From contig OZ038321.1 of assembly GCA_964035795.1 (NCBI GenBank), positions 26,824,544-26,888,543 on the forward strand: a stretch of DNA of 64,000 bases, given 5' to 3'. The stretch is from Pterobdella sp. o SKG-2022 (lineage: Eukaryota; Annelida; Clitellata; Hirudinida; Piscicolidae). The notes under the pieces were generated by a model. It was not told where the DNA came from. It made no database searches and was given only the letters and a program-made list of their open reading frames with translations. Position numbers and translations under genes: made by a program. How positions within the stretch are numbered: the first letter of the stretch is position 1; the number at the start of each line of letters is the position of its first letter. Below, in pieces: positions 35,271-49,600 of this stretch.

Positions 35271-35654
35271 AGCTTACCACCCGACGGCGTCACTGTTTTT
35301 TCGTATAAAGAAGGAAAGTCCTTGACTTGGGATGTCACCTGTACGGACACGTTTTCTGCATCCGCTTCTCTCAATTCGGCAGTCTCACAAGACTCTTCTG
35401 CTCGTAATGCAAAGATTTCGAAAATCGGCAAATTTCTTTAGCCCCGTTATTTGTTGACTCCTGTAGCGGTTGAGACTTTTGGGGTTTTTGGCCCAGTCAT
35501 TAAAAGTTTCTTATTAGAACTGGGCAACAAAATGAAGGAGCGTACTTCTGTCAATCTAGAGACAAGTTGGCTTTTTCAACGCTTGTCAATTGCGATTGTC
35601 AGAGGTAACTATCTGAGCCTTAGCATGGCAAGGCACATGAAGACGCAACCATGA
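35271..35654 (+). pseudogene. Fossil fragment of a widespread invertebrate repeat-encoded protein
   Basis: One reading frame, interrupted only by a TAG at 35439-35441. It starts SLPPDGVTVFSYKEGKSLTW, continues DVTCTDTFSASASLNSAV..., and after the stop reads LLTPVAVETFGVFGPV and ends with WLFQRLSIAIVRGN. From memory, this order (PDG...G..L.WD.TC.DT, then VP.AVET.G, then Q..SIAI.RGN) matches a domain common in invertebrate transposon-derived proteins, often downstream of reverse transcriptase. The PD...D.T spacing is reminiscent of a restriction-like nuclease fold, but that is inference. GC content is well above the flanks. Domain match good; function uncertain. Confidence 0.6.
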
Positions 35655-36335
35655 AGGTGTAAATCAGTTTTAGTGAATATTGCCTGAAGATTGGCATAGT
35701 TCCTACAAGAATTGAAATCTGCACTTCTTATTTTGTTAAAACAATACTTTTATTGATAGTTTTTTCAAACTTAATGTTGAATAAAGGCAAGTTTTCTTGT
35801 TAAAAAAAAAAAATAATAACTTGTGAAAATTAGATTTTTTCAAACCAAAATAATATAGTTCATTAGAAAATAAAACGTTTGAAAAGTTAACTAGGTTACT
35901 ATAGTTAAATAAGTAATAAGTGAACTTAATTGATTAACGAAGAAAAAAAAGAAAAAATTTAATGTCAGTTTTTAAGAGACATCATATGTTCATAAGGAAT
36001 ATGAATTTCTTAAAATATATTTCTTGATTTTTGAGGAATTTGTTGAAAAAACGTGTGAACAATTATATAACTAATGAATTTGGATAGATTATAATAATCG
36101 AAAATTTTAGTTGAATAAAAATTCACATGTTTTTGAGAAGTTTTTGATAAATCATAAAGTGCATTTCAAAATATGTATTCAAAGTTCCTTCATTTTTAAA
36201 AAAAATCAAAAAAATCATTTAAACGAGTATCTATGATATTAAACACACCAAAAATAAAATCTGGAAAAAGTATTATTTTTTTGGAAAGTATAAAAACTCC
36301 TAGGTTCACAATAAACTAAACTAGCCTTTCACAAA

Positions 36336-36413
36336 AACGATTTGAATCAAACACTTTTATTAACTGAATAATAACACGAAACTTTTCGTGAGTTGAAATC
36401 ACATTATCAAGCA
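36336..36413 (-). repeat. Fold-back element, one arm with core
   Basis: Reverse-oriented relative of 555-655: ACGATTTGAATCAAACACTT, then GAATAATAACACGAA, CTTTTCGTGAGTTGAAATCA and CATTATCAAG. The outer arms of the two copies are nearly identical although about 36 kb apart. Confidence 0.8.
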
Positions 36414-37760
36414 CACGTTCTAGCTTTATGATTTTTTAATTATCTTAAATGATGTCGCTGTTGGCGTTGCTTGTTTCTACAGTGCCATTGTTTTCTGATG
36501 AAAAAGGCTTTGTGGTTTAATGAAAACTATTGAGTGTTTGTGAATCTCTTGCTGTAAACGTTTTGTTTAAAAATTTTGCAACAAAGAGTTTTGAATAAAT
36601 GTCCAATCACGATTAAAAATTTAATTTTTTGAATGGTTGAAAAAAATTAGTGGCAGACTGATAGAATTTAAATCTCATTTTTCATCACCTTAATTTCATA
36701 GATTTTTAACTTATAAGCTAAAACGCCATTAAAGATTTAAGAATTCATTTTTTCACTGTTTACTTTTAATTTTGCTAAATTTTTAATTCTTTCCTAAAAG
36801 TTTTTGTGACAGTATTCTTTTTAAAATGAGCGTGGTTACATGTACTATACAATCCACAGTAATTACTTTGACTAAACGTAAAATAAATTATTTATCTCTC
36901 TCTTTCCATTCATTTAGACTAAAAAAACTTACAGATCTTTTTTATTTTTTCACACTTTTTTGTAACCAGTTGCATACTAAAACTTATTGTGATGGAGCAG
37001 AATAGATTTCTCAAAGAGGGTAATTTATGGGCCACAATTTCAAAAATAATTTAAAATGCATTCCTGTGAGCGACTAAAGCTTTGGCACTCAATCACCCTG
37101 CATATCACTTTCATCGACATATTCATTATCTTGAAAAAACCTCAAAACGAGATAAAATACATCTAGTTTAAAAACTTATTTGTCTTGAGCTAAATGAAAT
37201 TTTCAAAATTTTTTTTCTTTTTTCGGCATTGAAAGCTTTTGATGATAAACTTTTAACAACATGGTTGAATCTTTTATAAAGTTTCCAATAAATTCATCAA
37301 ACAATATGATAAAATTGAACACAAAGGTCACAAGTTTAGTGCTACACGGAGATTTCCGGCTTCCTATAAAACCATTCTCACAACCTGATGATTTCATAGA
37401 AAATCGAAAAGTTTCGTGCAGTAATAAACCTGTAATCTTTGTGTCTTCTTCATGATACTGTTGGAAGGTTGATCTTTAAACAAAGGTTTTAACAGTGAAA
37501 TCTAGTACCACAGAGTTTAAAACGTTTCAAAACATTTGCAGATGCTTTCATGGTACAGGTCCCATCAACTGATTCAACATGTGGTTGGTGAAGAAAATTT
37601 TGACTTCAAGTTTTTAAAAATTGAATTAATTTTCCATGCTGTTAAGAACAACTTTCAACAAGAATCCTTATATTTGAATTGCTTGTATTATTGCTGCTAT
37701 AATTCCAGGATATTTTTCTGTGGTATGATTTATTTCATGCGAGAATTAATGTAACTGTAT

Positions 37761-37874
37761 AATAGAAACAAACACTATGGTTTATTGAGAAACTTAATAC
37801 ACGAAGCTTTTCGTAAGAATATCTTACATTATCAAGTGTATTTCTATTATATTGATTTCCGGCTATTTTACGTC
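37761..37874 (-). repeat. Fold-back element, subfamily with CACTATGG arm
   Basis: AATAGAAACAAACACTATGG, then AACTTAATACACGAAGC, the reverse-complement core (TTTTCGTAAGAATATCTTAC, ATTATCAAGTG) and an outer end ATTTCCGGCTATTTTACG. It shares both arms with 49603-49751 and 59123-59236. Confidence 0.85.
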
Positions 37875-38023
37875 AAATAATGTGACTGTCATTTCTACCT
37901 TTTTCAGTTTTTTTCAACTTTTTATATTGTTTTAAAAAAATTGAGTTTTTTTCAATGTGTTTCCAATAGAATATTTTATAATATAATATAAACTATATTA
38001 ACTAAAAGACTGTGTTCTATTTG

Positions 38024-38062
38024 TATACTTGATAACGTGAGTTTGGCTTACGAAAAACGGCA
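38024..38062 (+). repeat. Fold-back core fragment
   Basis: TATACTTGATAACGTGAG, then GGCTTACGAAAAACGG; a core with little flanking arm, 150 bp from the larger copy at 37761. Confidence 0.65.
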
Positions 38063-38660
38063 TTTTTCAGTACTCATTGTCTGGTTTGAATTGTTTTCGT
38101 ATTAGGCTAATCAGCTATTCAGATTTAACATTTCCACGAAACGACAGAAATTTTAAAGTTTAAAAAATTGAGATAGAATTACTATTTACCTTTTTTGGAT
38201 TTTTAAGCAAAGTGATAATCCAAGCTTTTAAAACTAAGAAATAGAACCTTCTCCTTTAGAGACATCGTAGCTATCTTTTTAATTTTCAATGGCTAGAATT
38301 ACTCCAGTTTTCAAATAAATTTTTTTCTATAAAAATTTTTGAAAGAACAAAAATCTTTTTCAAAGATTATAGGTTTTTATGAAGAGGTTGAATGAAAGTT
38401 TCCATAATTTCATGCATTTTCAAAACAAAATTTTTTCGTAAAAAGTATAAGTCTTAAAGTTCTAATAACAATACCTTTTTAGATCTATAAAGGTTTAGAA
38501 AAGTGACATTGTTAATGAACTACAATTTTGAATGAATATTGGAAAATACTTCAAAATGTTCAACTAAGCATGAAGTTCCCTTTTTGAATATCCGACGAAA
38601 TTGAGACCTTACATAAATCAAAAAATATCGCAAAATACAGTAGAAATTTATGTTCACTAT

Positions 38661-38741
38661 AAAAACACTGTTTCGAAGTTTATTGAACTTCACGAAGCTT
38701 TTCGTAAGTCGAACTCACATTATCAAGTGGAGACAAACTTT
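38661..38741 (-). repeat. Fold-back element, one arm with intact core
   Basis: TTATTGAACTTCACGAAGC, then TTTTCGTAAGTCGAACTCAC and ATTATCAAGTGG. This copy carries the cleanest version of the core seen in the window. Confidence 0.75.
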
Positions 38742-41185
38742 GAAATATTTTTTTTTATGGGGATGCTTATTTAAGTTTTGATAAAGCATGATTCCATCAA
38801 ATGAATTCTCCAAAGTTGATGTACTAATATAAAGTCTTCTCATTAAATCTTATTATGCCTTTTGATAAAATTGTCCATTTCATTACTTTTAATTTTTCAC
38901 TTTATGTATTTATTTATGTTATTAATTAAGAAAAGTGGCGTTTAACATTGTGTAATTAAAATTTCAGCAGAAACTGGTATTAGAAGGTGTTAAGAAACAT
39001 TGTAGCTTTTGACGTGGAATAGCCTGAAAGAATAGTGAGAGAAACATACACAAAATATTTATTCTTAAAAAAAAATCTTTGTCTGTTGAGAAAATAAATA
39101 CTTTTTGTCTTTTTCTCTAACATTTGAGTTTTGTCTAGTTTTGTGATTATGTTTTATATTGGCCCTAGGTAGGTTTCTAATGCATAGTGAAACAAGTTAT
39201 GTCAAACATCGATTTTGTCACTCTTTCAATAATATCCAATATTAACTGGTCTCTACTACTCTTCCGATTCCATTACTTGAAGAAAGTGTGAAGGAAGCTT
39301 TGTATAGGATTTAAGCAACTAATAATCTGAATAGCCACAGCTTAAAAAGAAATAATAATTTATATTATAAAACGATAAAATTTCCATTGATTTTAAGCTG
39401 AATTATCAATTACAAAAAGAAAGTGAAAGCTTGCTGGTAATTATAAGATTCTATAAATATAAGTGAGCTTAAAATTTAGGAGCAATTATGATCTGAGACT
39501 TTAGGACTTAAAATTATTAGCTAAACAGAAGTTATCAATATTTGATGGAAAAAGACCAAAAATGAAGTCACTTGTAAACGGAGGAAGTGAATCTTTGTTT
39601 CTAATTAATTATTCAGTGTTCTCCTCTGCACTTTCATGTGGTATGCCTCGAAGATTTTTCTCTTCTAAGAGAGTGAGTTATGTCCTTATGTGCTAGAAAA
39701 CCATGTGGCGCTGATTGATAATAAATTATTTAAAAGACTTTAAGTTACTTTTGATTAATTCATGTTTTTCTCATCTGATTCACTAAGCGGGAGTTTCCAC
39801 ATGTACTCTCACAGTACTTAGTATTTGTTTCAGTGAATGTGAACTCAAACAAATTAAAAAAAAAAGAATTATTATGTTGAGGTAAATTAAAAACTAGATT
39901 ATAGATTTATAGATTTTTTTTGACTTACTTTTAAAAAGCATTTATTATGGATTTTGTTTGTTTAAAACTAATAAGGCTATTTATGATGGTGCTTTGAAAG
40001 GACTTAATATTTTAAAATCTCCATTAAAGGATTTTAAAAAGAGAAGTTCAAGTTTATGCTGAAACCAACACAAAGAAGCAATAAAGAAAACCTTAAAAAT
40101 GAAAGTTTGAAGCATTTTACTTTTTTAGTTGCCTGTAATGGCTTTTGAAAGTTCAAAGAATGGAAAATTATTAGAAAGATGAAGACCCTGGGGTATTTTT
40201 GAAAACAAAACTTAATTGAAATTATATTTTTTTTGTATTAATTGATTCCACTGCTTGAACTGAGAAACAAATTGTAGCCAGTTACAAGGTCCTAAACTTT
40301 GATATGTTAAACTGCTTGAAATATTTTGTGAGAAAGCGAATAAAACAATAGAGCTGAAGGAGACAAAAAAGGTTCATTTAAATGTTAATATTGATTTATA
40401 GATCAAATTTACTATTTCTCGATTGATCTTTTCACAAGCACTTTTTATGCACTCGGTGGACAACTTTTATGGCTCAAGAAAGTAGCCATCTCCATCTTTG
40501 TTGTAACGAGATTATCATGGCAGGAAATATGCTGAGTTTTGGTTTTGCTCAATTGAAAGTGATCATATAAAAAAATAACAAGAAGAAATATATCAATTGC
40601 TTACTGTTGCTCAAGTCTGATCAACTAACACTGGCATAAGAGGCTGGATTTGCCACAAGTCCAATACACTTTTCAATATAACATGTTTGTATTGTGGTTT
40701 ATTAGCCTCAAGTACATTATTAAGCAAAACACAAAATCACTAACTCAATTAACTGATATTTACATATGTAACTATGGTTATAAATTTTCCTATAATTTAC
40801 ATATTGAAAAGCTTGGTGCTTTGTGGGATCAAATGATATTTATTTTTTTCACTTATTTATGATATTTTCACGCCATTTTTTTATCATTAAATTTTTTTCA
40901 TCACTTTTTGTCGTTTTGAATTTCAAAGTTGTATGCCATGAAAAGAATTCACCGAGTTTTAGCATAGAAACATGCACGACACAACATAAAAGGAGACATA
41001 TTGAAGAATACTGCGTTTTCTACAGCTTCTGGTTCAAAGGTTGCATTAAAAAAGTTTTAAAAGATTTGATTGGTTTAACAAAAAATTGAAAAGCTTTGTT
41101 GTGTTGTTAATTAGGAATGTTTGCAAAATATCAACTTTGGAAAAAATATATTTGATCATTTTTGTTGTAAGAAGCACTTACAAAC

Positions 41186-41561
41186 ATGAAAAGCAACTCA
41201 AGGATGTTTTTTTCAGCTTTTATATCCTCCATTATTTCTGCTGATATTGACAATAAAACAAGTAATATAAACTTGACCAATTTGAAAAGTTATTTAGTCA
41301 ACGAGTTAAGCTTCTTTGAACAAATGTCCTCACAGCAGCCCACGGTCATGTGTAACACTACGAACCAAACACTTGTAGTATCTCACACACAAATGACTCA
41401 TGTTCTGCTTTGTGCCTTCTTCATGATTATTGAAGTGATAGGGATAGTGGGTAACAGTTTAGTTATCATTGTGGTTCTCATGGACAAAAAGATGCGAAAG
41501 TCTCCTACCAACCTTTTCATCACTAACTTGGCCGTGGCTGATTTGCTGATTCTAATTATTG
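41186..41561 (+). CDS. GPCR exon 1: N-terminus, TM1 and most of TM2
   Basis: 125 codons plus one base. The extracellular N-terminus carries sequons NKT, NLT, NTT and NQT, then TM1 (LCAFFMIIEVIGIVGNSLVI), loop KKMRKSPT and TM2 (NLFITNLAVADLLILII). The predicted donor is GTTAGT at 41562. Confidence 0.9.
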
Positions 41562-44500
41562 GTTAGTGACTACAGCTTTAAAATCATGTGATTTTAATAT
41601 TTCATAATTCATCATTATTTGGTTCCATTTATCTTTTTTATAACTGATGAAAAATAATAAATAATATCCATATTAGATTATACTACTGTAGGCGTCCCAG
41701 TAGCTGGGGTATACAGCAGTCGGCTAATGAAAGCCATTTTTAGTTGGGATAAAGTTTTCAAAGAACCGCCAGTCCAAGCTAAATAAAAAACATGACTAGA
41801 TAATAAAAAACTTTTTCATAGAAATGTCATATTAGTGGTTACTTTTGTTGGTGATTATGTAGTTTTGTTATATTTTTTACACCCACTAATTAATTTTTTT
41901 TAGCTATATCTTAATTTAAAATTGACCAAGTTTTTGTGTCGATTTCTTTTTTTATTTCAATGAAGCATTTAGAAGTTTTGAACAAATTATGAATTTAAGG
42001 CACTAAATGAAGATTATTCGAAATGCAATTACAAAAAATTTCAAAAGCTAGATATATTAATTAATTAGAATTTCAAATGAATTGAAGGCTTTTTGAAGAA
42101 CTAATAAAAATTTAAATATTTTTTCGAAAAAATAAAAAATGAATTCAGAAAAATAATTTTTCAAAAAAAAATTGGAAAAATATATTTTTTTGAAAAATTA
42201 TTTGGGAAGATTAATCTTTGTCAACAACTTTAATCTAATTGCTGCAACTTATGTTTTCTAATTTTATTTAAAACAATAAAAATCTATTTTAAATACCCCA
42301 AACTATATTATGTGTTGATCAGAGTTATGAACAATTTAATAAAATTAAGCGGTGTTTTATCAGTGTTTGCATCCATCAATTGCTAATCTGGACTCACAAA
42401 AAGCTTCCTAACTTGAAGGAACTGCCGTGTCTTATTTTAAATTCTTCAACAACTGGTAACGTAATGTGGTATTTATAAAACGTATTTTTCAAACATTAAA
42501 ACGCTCACTACATTTTTAATACAGCGAAATTAAAAGATTTTTTTAATACATCTCGGAGGCAACAAAGAGTTTAACGATCAAACCGCTGTTAAACTTGTGT
42601 AAAAATTAAATCGACTGAACAACCATAAACTACATTAGGTGATTGCTGGAATTCAAACTGGTTTGAGCGTTGGAAAGATTTGATTGATTGATTGATTGAT
42701 AGAAACAATTTCAAGTATTGATCATTTTATGTTGCAGTAACCTCTCAAAAATCCGGGCACGTTGATATTGAAGTTTTATGAATCTTTAAAGACTGGGAAA
42801 AACCAAAAATTTATTTTAATATATATATTAATGTATCAATCCCCCAAAAAACCTGAAACTTGTTTTTACACAATCAAAAAGTTTTTTCTGGAGTCAACGC
42901 ATGAAAAAGAATGAAAAGGTTTTTCGTCGAGTTGATGCTTTGTTCCATTCCCTGGATTTTGTAAAATATTCCAATTTTATATTTTTCATTTAAATTATTT
43001 AAATAATTAATTTAAATTACGTTGAATTCGAAGTTTCAAAAAATTTATCAGCTCTATAAGCTCTATTTTTCGGAAAGTTTAAGCTTATAAAACGTTTTCA
43101 GATTTTTGAGCTATTTCCGCATCGCTGCACGACTGCACAAATTTACAGGAATTTTAGTCTTAATTACTCAATAATCCAAGCTTCAAATATCCAAGTTTTG
43201 GGAGTCCAACTGTTTTTTAGCCCACATATTTCTGAACTATAGAAATTCAATTAATTTACAACCAATATTTAAGAAATTCAGTCTTGAAAAAAGTTATGAT
43301 CTGCGCCATTATTTAAGATTTTCAATACTGATTTAATTAATGCAGAAAAGCTGGTATTCAAAACTGACTTTAAATCTGCAAACCCAGTAAATTTTTATTA
43401 AACTTTGTTCATAAACCTGCGAAACCATGTTTATGAAACAAATCAATCAAATGCAGATTAATTTTCCAAGAAATTATTTTTTCCAAATTTTTAAAAGTTT
43501 TACCAAAAAAATAAAAAAACAGAAAGCTCAAAGTTTCCATTCACTAAGTCTTCGTTTTTCGGGCAAATTGTCATATTCAGTAAATAAATATAAGCTGTCC
43601 AAAAATAAATAAAAGCTTCCTCAAGAAAACTCCAAATTTTATGTTTTTTTTTCTCTTTTTTTATCCTAAAAGTTTAAGGAATTTTATGTTGATAATTGGA
43701 ACAAATTAAAAACTCAATGGTGAATAAATTCAATTGTAAAGTCCTGCAAGTTTTTAAACATCTGAATTTAAACGAATATATGACTCTTAGGAGTTTAAAA
43801 CCACGCAAAAATATTTTTAGGATACGATCTATTTTTTCAATTTTCACGAAATTTTAAATCGCTTAAACGTTTGAATTATAAGCCTCATGATGGGAATCAC
43901 AAAAAAAGATTAACGTAACATTTTTCATTGGCACAAACTTTCAAACATGGCATGACACGAACATTAAATGATTATAAATACGAATTTTTGTCTGTATTTT
44001 TTTCAACTTGAACATATTTCCATCAAATTTGAATAATTAAAAAAAAAATTCTTATTAAGGAATTCATCCGCAGTTGTAAGCATGCACTCTTGTTCTGTGA
44101 AACTTGCCTTATGTCACTAACCGCCAATTTGGAGTGAGCCAATGATCTGTGTTTTTTTAAACATCTTGAACGTCGATAACATGCAAATATATCAATCTTT
44201 TTTACGGATGAATATATCACACAAGCACTTGGTTGTTTAGACAGAGGCACTTATCTGTCTTCTGCACCTGCGTAAACTTGGATGAATGCAGCGGAAGAAG
44301 ATTCATGTTTTAGTTGTTTTGAAATAAAACATCAATCAACGCATGCAATCCAAAATGGGATTGCTAATCAAATGTGAACTGAATCTGCAAAATATATTGA
44401 GTTGGTTATGATATATTAAGTTCAAATTTAAAAAGTATTAGAATGATAAACATTTATGTTACGGAGCTAATTGGCTTCACGTAGACTAAGATTAAACTCA

Positions 44501-46609
44501 TCTTCAAATAATTATCAAGCAATGATGTTTTTCTATTAAATTTTGATGGGTTTGCATTTCCAGAATGCGTATAAAATTTGTTAAAAGTTGTTCAAAAAGT
44601 TAGTAAGAATAGTTGATATAATTAATAACTGATGTTAAAACTTGAGAAAATGCTTCAAGTCCAGACATTTATCTTAAAAACCTACCCACTTTGAATTTCT
44701 CCATATTGGTGCTGGTTTAACAAATGCACGAAGCCTTCGCAAAACTAGATTACCATATTTTTTAGTGAAAAATTTGAAATAATAATGATTGAAACAAGAA
44801 TAATAATTTTGTATCAGATGATGTGAAATCATGAAATTTACCAAATCGATTAAATGTAAATCTTTTAAATTAGGATATAATTTGAAAAATTATGCTTGAA
44901 TATTTCTCTGCAGGAATACTGGAAATAACATTGTTTTTAGGCAAGTTCGGCTGGCCCTTTGGACCTTGGTTCTGCAGGATAGAGAAGGGTTTTGTCGTCA
45001 CGTGCTCCTACTGTTCTATCATCACTTTAAGTGCTTTGTGTGTCGAGAGGTTGGTCATTCCACCTTTGTAAAAGCTTTGTGGTGTTTTTTGCTTTTATGA
45101 AAGGTTTATTTGTTTTGTAAATGACCTGATTTTATAACTTGATACTGGTTTTATTGCTATAAATCACTAAAAGCTTTTAAGAATTTGAATTGAGCCCACT
45201 CTTCGTTTTGAACTAATCTTGCTCGTTTATTAGTTTTAAACTTTATGAAGACTCCTTATAAAAAAAACGCTGCAAGAAAAAATGGAACATTTTGTGGAAA
45301 TTGAAAGGTTTAGTTTTAAAACTTTTGTGGGTTTTATTATCAATACAATTCTCCAGAGAGTTAGAAAATACTAAAACTAAAAACGACTTGTCAAACCAAC
45401 TTTAAAACATTTATAAAAAATTCTGCCTGTAAAACATATAATCTGAGTTTAATTTACAATCTTCACATGGGTTGTATATTCATACTAAAATAAAACTGAT
45501 TTCCATGAAAAATTGAAATGCAATGCAGAGCGAAAATTGGACAAAACCAAATGAATAATGCGGTCGAAACTTCTTTGTCCTCTTGAAAAATTTTTAATGA
45601 TATTTATTCAATTTTTTTCCTACAATCCTGGCTCAATAAAACCTTATGAACTTTTACTGTGTTGATTAGTTTATTTCCATTCACACGGCCATTTTAGAAA
45701 TTCCATGTGAATACCCCAAGGGTCTTCATTAAAAAAACCCGTTCATTGTATAAATTTCATTTTATATAAGCTTAATGTACAGTATCGACGTATAATAAGT
45801 TTTGGAAAAACGAAGATAGAGTTTTGCTCTTTTTTTAAATCTTTCCAAGTGCAATCATTAAAAATAAAATAAAGATGTCACTTTGCCAATACATTTGGGC
45901 AGTAAAAAAATCGGGGATTTAATCCAAAAAAATGAAAAATGAAATGCCATTAAGTAAGAAAAACTTTTCTCAAAAAAACTTTTCCATATTTTTGCAAAAC
46001 TTAAACGCATGGCGTTCAATTAATTTTGCGACACATAAATGTGCCAATTTTATCGAAAAGAAAACAAACGTAGATGGTTAGACAATGCATAAGCTTGCAT
46101 CTGATTGGTTCATAAACAACACCGGGGTGATTTAAATAGAAAAGTTTTTGAAGCTATTTCAGGAAGAAAGCTTTACAATTTTTCAATTATCATTATCAAA
46201 TGCTATGATACTGGCAGTTTATATGTAGGAAAGTTACATGACCAAATATGATTTATGAGGATATTTTGATCTTCATCAAAATGTCATCTTTGCATGTTTA
46301 TTCTCCAACTCTCAAATCACACCACGCGAGCTATCAGAAATCTATCAATTTCAAAGCTATACATTACAAAATGAAACTTTTTGAGTGATCCAGATATATT
46401 TTTTCAAATCTTTGAAAAATTGATGTTAAAATGGTTTGTTCTTACAAAATTAATTCTGAACTTAATTCATAGTTTCAAAAGTTTTTGTTTTCGTTCAATT
46501 TCAAATCTTTTTTGTTCGTGAAAAGGCACTATTTTCAATTTTTGAAACAAAATAAAAAAAATGATTTAGAGTTTAAAAATGACGATTTTTAAAAAAACGT
46601 TTTACTTTT

Positions 46610-46680
<71 letters not shown>

Positions 46681-49600
46681 GTTGAACTTTTCCAAAATTA
46701 TGACTTTTTTAATATATAAATGAATGTAATTTTTTCATAACATCAAGTATGTAATTAAAAACTGACACAAAAGATACATACTATTATTCAGGGTTACAAC
46801 TCAGTACTTTTAGCATTTGAGTTTCATTTATGTTGATTCTTAAAGGCATTCACGTCAGTATCATATTTGAAACCTTCGAAAAGGGAACTATTACTAATCT
46901 TTATAATTGACAAAAGCAATATTAAAAAACATTCATTAATTTTATTCTTGTCATAACCGCATCATATAAGCAATAACAACTACAAGCCCCAAGGTTCAAG
47001 TATTTGCATTAAGTTTGCAGCTTTGCAATTTTTTGTCATTTTGAGATTGCTCAACAAATTCGTGACTGCAATAAATAAATAAATATCTTAACATAGCTAG
47101 ATATTATTTTCATTTTCAGTTTTAATTATTTTTTTTTATATAGTTTTAAAAGTCGATGAAAAGGTGACAAGAAATATGAAGCTCACAAAGCATCAGTAAA
47201 TTTGGTTTCTTTTCACACTTGGATCGGTTATCATAAGCAATAAATAACCAATATCTTTTGAAACTTAGTTCTAGAGCATTTGCCTAAAGATCTTGAGTTA
47301 CAGTCTTCTGATCCGATGTCGAACAGAGAATTAAAACCTGTGCAGTAACTAATTAGCTGGCTTAATATAGATTAATTAATTAATGTGAATGAAAACATTT
47401 GTTTGAAAGAAAATAAGTTTTTTTGAGGCATGTTTTTTGCGAGATAAGTGATGAAAGAAACTGAATAATTAAACGGGGAATAATCACAATGTTCCATGAA
47501 AATTACTTTCCGAATCTAACGCCATTCTTCGTAGTTATAGTTTCTAAAAAGACTGGTCTTTTAATCTTTAAAGTCATTCATGCAATTTTTGAGTTTTTGT
47601 GCGTGAAAGACTGTTTCCTCGATTGATTTGAAACGTTGTTTGAAAAGACTTGAGATACCTTGCTGGTACTGACTTTCCTTGGCCTAAGGGAGGTCAATTC
47701 TATTTTGGGTTTGTTTTTATCGACGTTTTTTGGTTTGTTTTTATAGAAAAACTTTTTGTTCTAAAAAAAGTGATGGGTAAAAAGAAAGAATGAAAGTGCC
47801 AATCGAAATAAACTCGAATCAAATACTTTTCATTTTACAAAAAGCTTCTTGCAAATAAAATAAGCCCCTAAAATTGTTTTTATTTGAATATATATAATTG
47901 TAATGCGAGCTTATTTCAAGTCAAATATCAAAAAAAATTAAAAAGTTTGAGGACTATTAATATACAATTAATGAAGAAAATATTTTTATTTGAAAAACTG
48001 AGATAAAATATTTGTCACAATTTAAAGTTACGTCAAAATTAGGCTTATTTGAAAGAATAAACCTCACAGCCTCGTTAAACTTTATAGGTGTCATGAAGGT
48101 ATCAAATTGATGAGGCAAAAATCTATAATAGAAAAAGTACGGGAAGAAGCGTCGGATTTTACAGCAAGAACTCTATAGGGTGTTATTTTTCAGAGGCTTT
48201 GTTGTACTGACCAACTTCATAATAGATTTGTATACGGTCATCACTCTCAGGATGGATAAAACAAAAGTTATTGTATATAAATTATTTTTAAAAGACAGTT
48301 TTTTCAATAAATAAGCAACACAAATTTGAGTTGGTGTTGTGGACCCAAAATGAAGGCTCATATAAGTGACTAAATTTTGTTTACTGATGGAGAATAATTT
48401 GATTTTGACGGACTTAATTAGCTTAAATTTAATTTCTGGTACGCATAAACAATTTCCAAGTGCTTTTGAGCAGAAAAAAAAAGCTTTATTAGGGAAATTT
48501 TTTAAATATAGCTTAACCTCGTGGTTTACACTTATTTCGTTTCGAAAAATTTTTTTAAACCATTTGAGTTGAATTCCACACAACAAACATTAATCAAAGT
48601 TTTGAAACTTAATCTTAAAAAATCTAAATAAACAAATAAATCACAATACATCAACTTTTTATTTTATCGCTCAATTGAATAATTGCTCAAATATATTAAA
48701 TTTCCTGTATCAATTTATTTCAAAAGTAATTAATACACATTTAATGATCAGATGGATGTCAAAAAATTGTCGTTATTTCTTTTGGGATTGGCTTGTTTCT
48801 TTGATCTACTTGTTTTCATGTTTTATTATTTCCAGTTTCATTTATTTTTTTTTTGAATTTTTCTAATTTTATAATATATATATTATATTATATAAATTTT
48901 TGAATCTAAATTAGATAACCCGGTACTTTGATTCACATATATAATTTTTAAAAAAATTAGTTTTAGACATTAAAAAAAATGCTGGAAATTTCAATTGGTT
49001 TAACTTTTGAATCAAAAAATTTTCCATTATTCATCGAAAGACTAAGAGATATTGCCTAGGCATCATTAAATTCTTTACTCGGTAATGCAAGTTCGACTTA
49101 AGAAAAGCTTCGTGTAGTCCAGTGAATGAAAAGTGTTTGAATTCATTTTATTTGTATAAAGAAAAATAAAATGATAACATTTACAAAAAAATAAATAGCT
49201 ATCAAAAGAGGGATATTTTGAAGTGTTTGAATTGATGCTATATTTGGATATTTTAGAGGCATCGTATGTACTTTTTTGATCCAATTTTTTAAAATGTTCA
49301 TTTCTATAATGAGAAAAATTTAAATACATTCATCGTTTCATCAAAGCTTGTTTTGGCAAAACGATGAGTTTATTTAAAATTTTCTTAGTATAAAGGGTTG
49401 AAAATACATTATAATTTTTTGGTTTCTTGTATACGGATGTGGCGAGGGCTGAGAGACAAATGAATACAATTCTATAAGAACATATAATAATACGTATGAA
49501 TATATACACTGTTACATCAACATAAAATAATAAAAATAAATAAATACAACAGCATAAAATAATAAAAATAAATACATAAAACAACATATAATAATACACA

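Larger units (their letters stand above)
33511..41185. other. Intergenic tract upstream of the GPCR
   Basis: Contains a tail repeat and fossil ORF at 35095-35654 and fold-back elements at 36336, 37761, 38024 and 38661. No other coding sequence is supportable; the short open frames at 33931-34266, 37203-37754 and 40650-41089 have no family match and low-complexity composition. Confidence 0.5.

Noticed and set aside
46613..46680. CRISPR-like or regulatory repeat interpretation of the AAT run
   Set aside because: It is a plain trinucleotide microsatellite without spacers, in a eukaryotic intron.
47260..47345. Possible tRNA-like or tRNA-derived SINE segment
   Set aside because: A GTCGAA-like motif is present but no convincing A box, B box or cloverleaf could be drawn.
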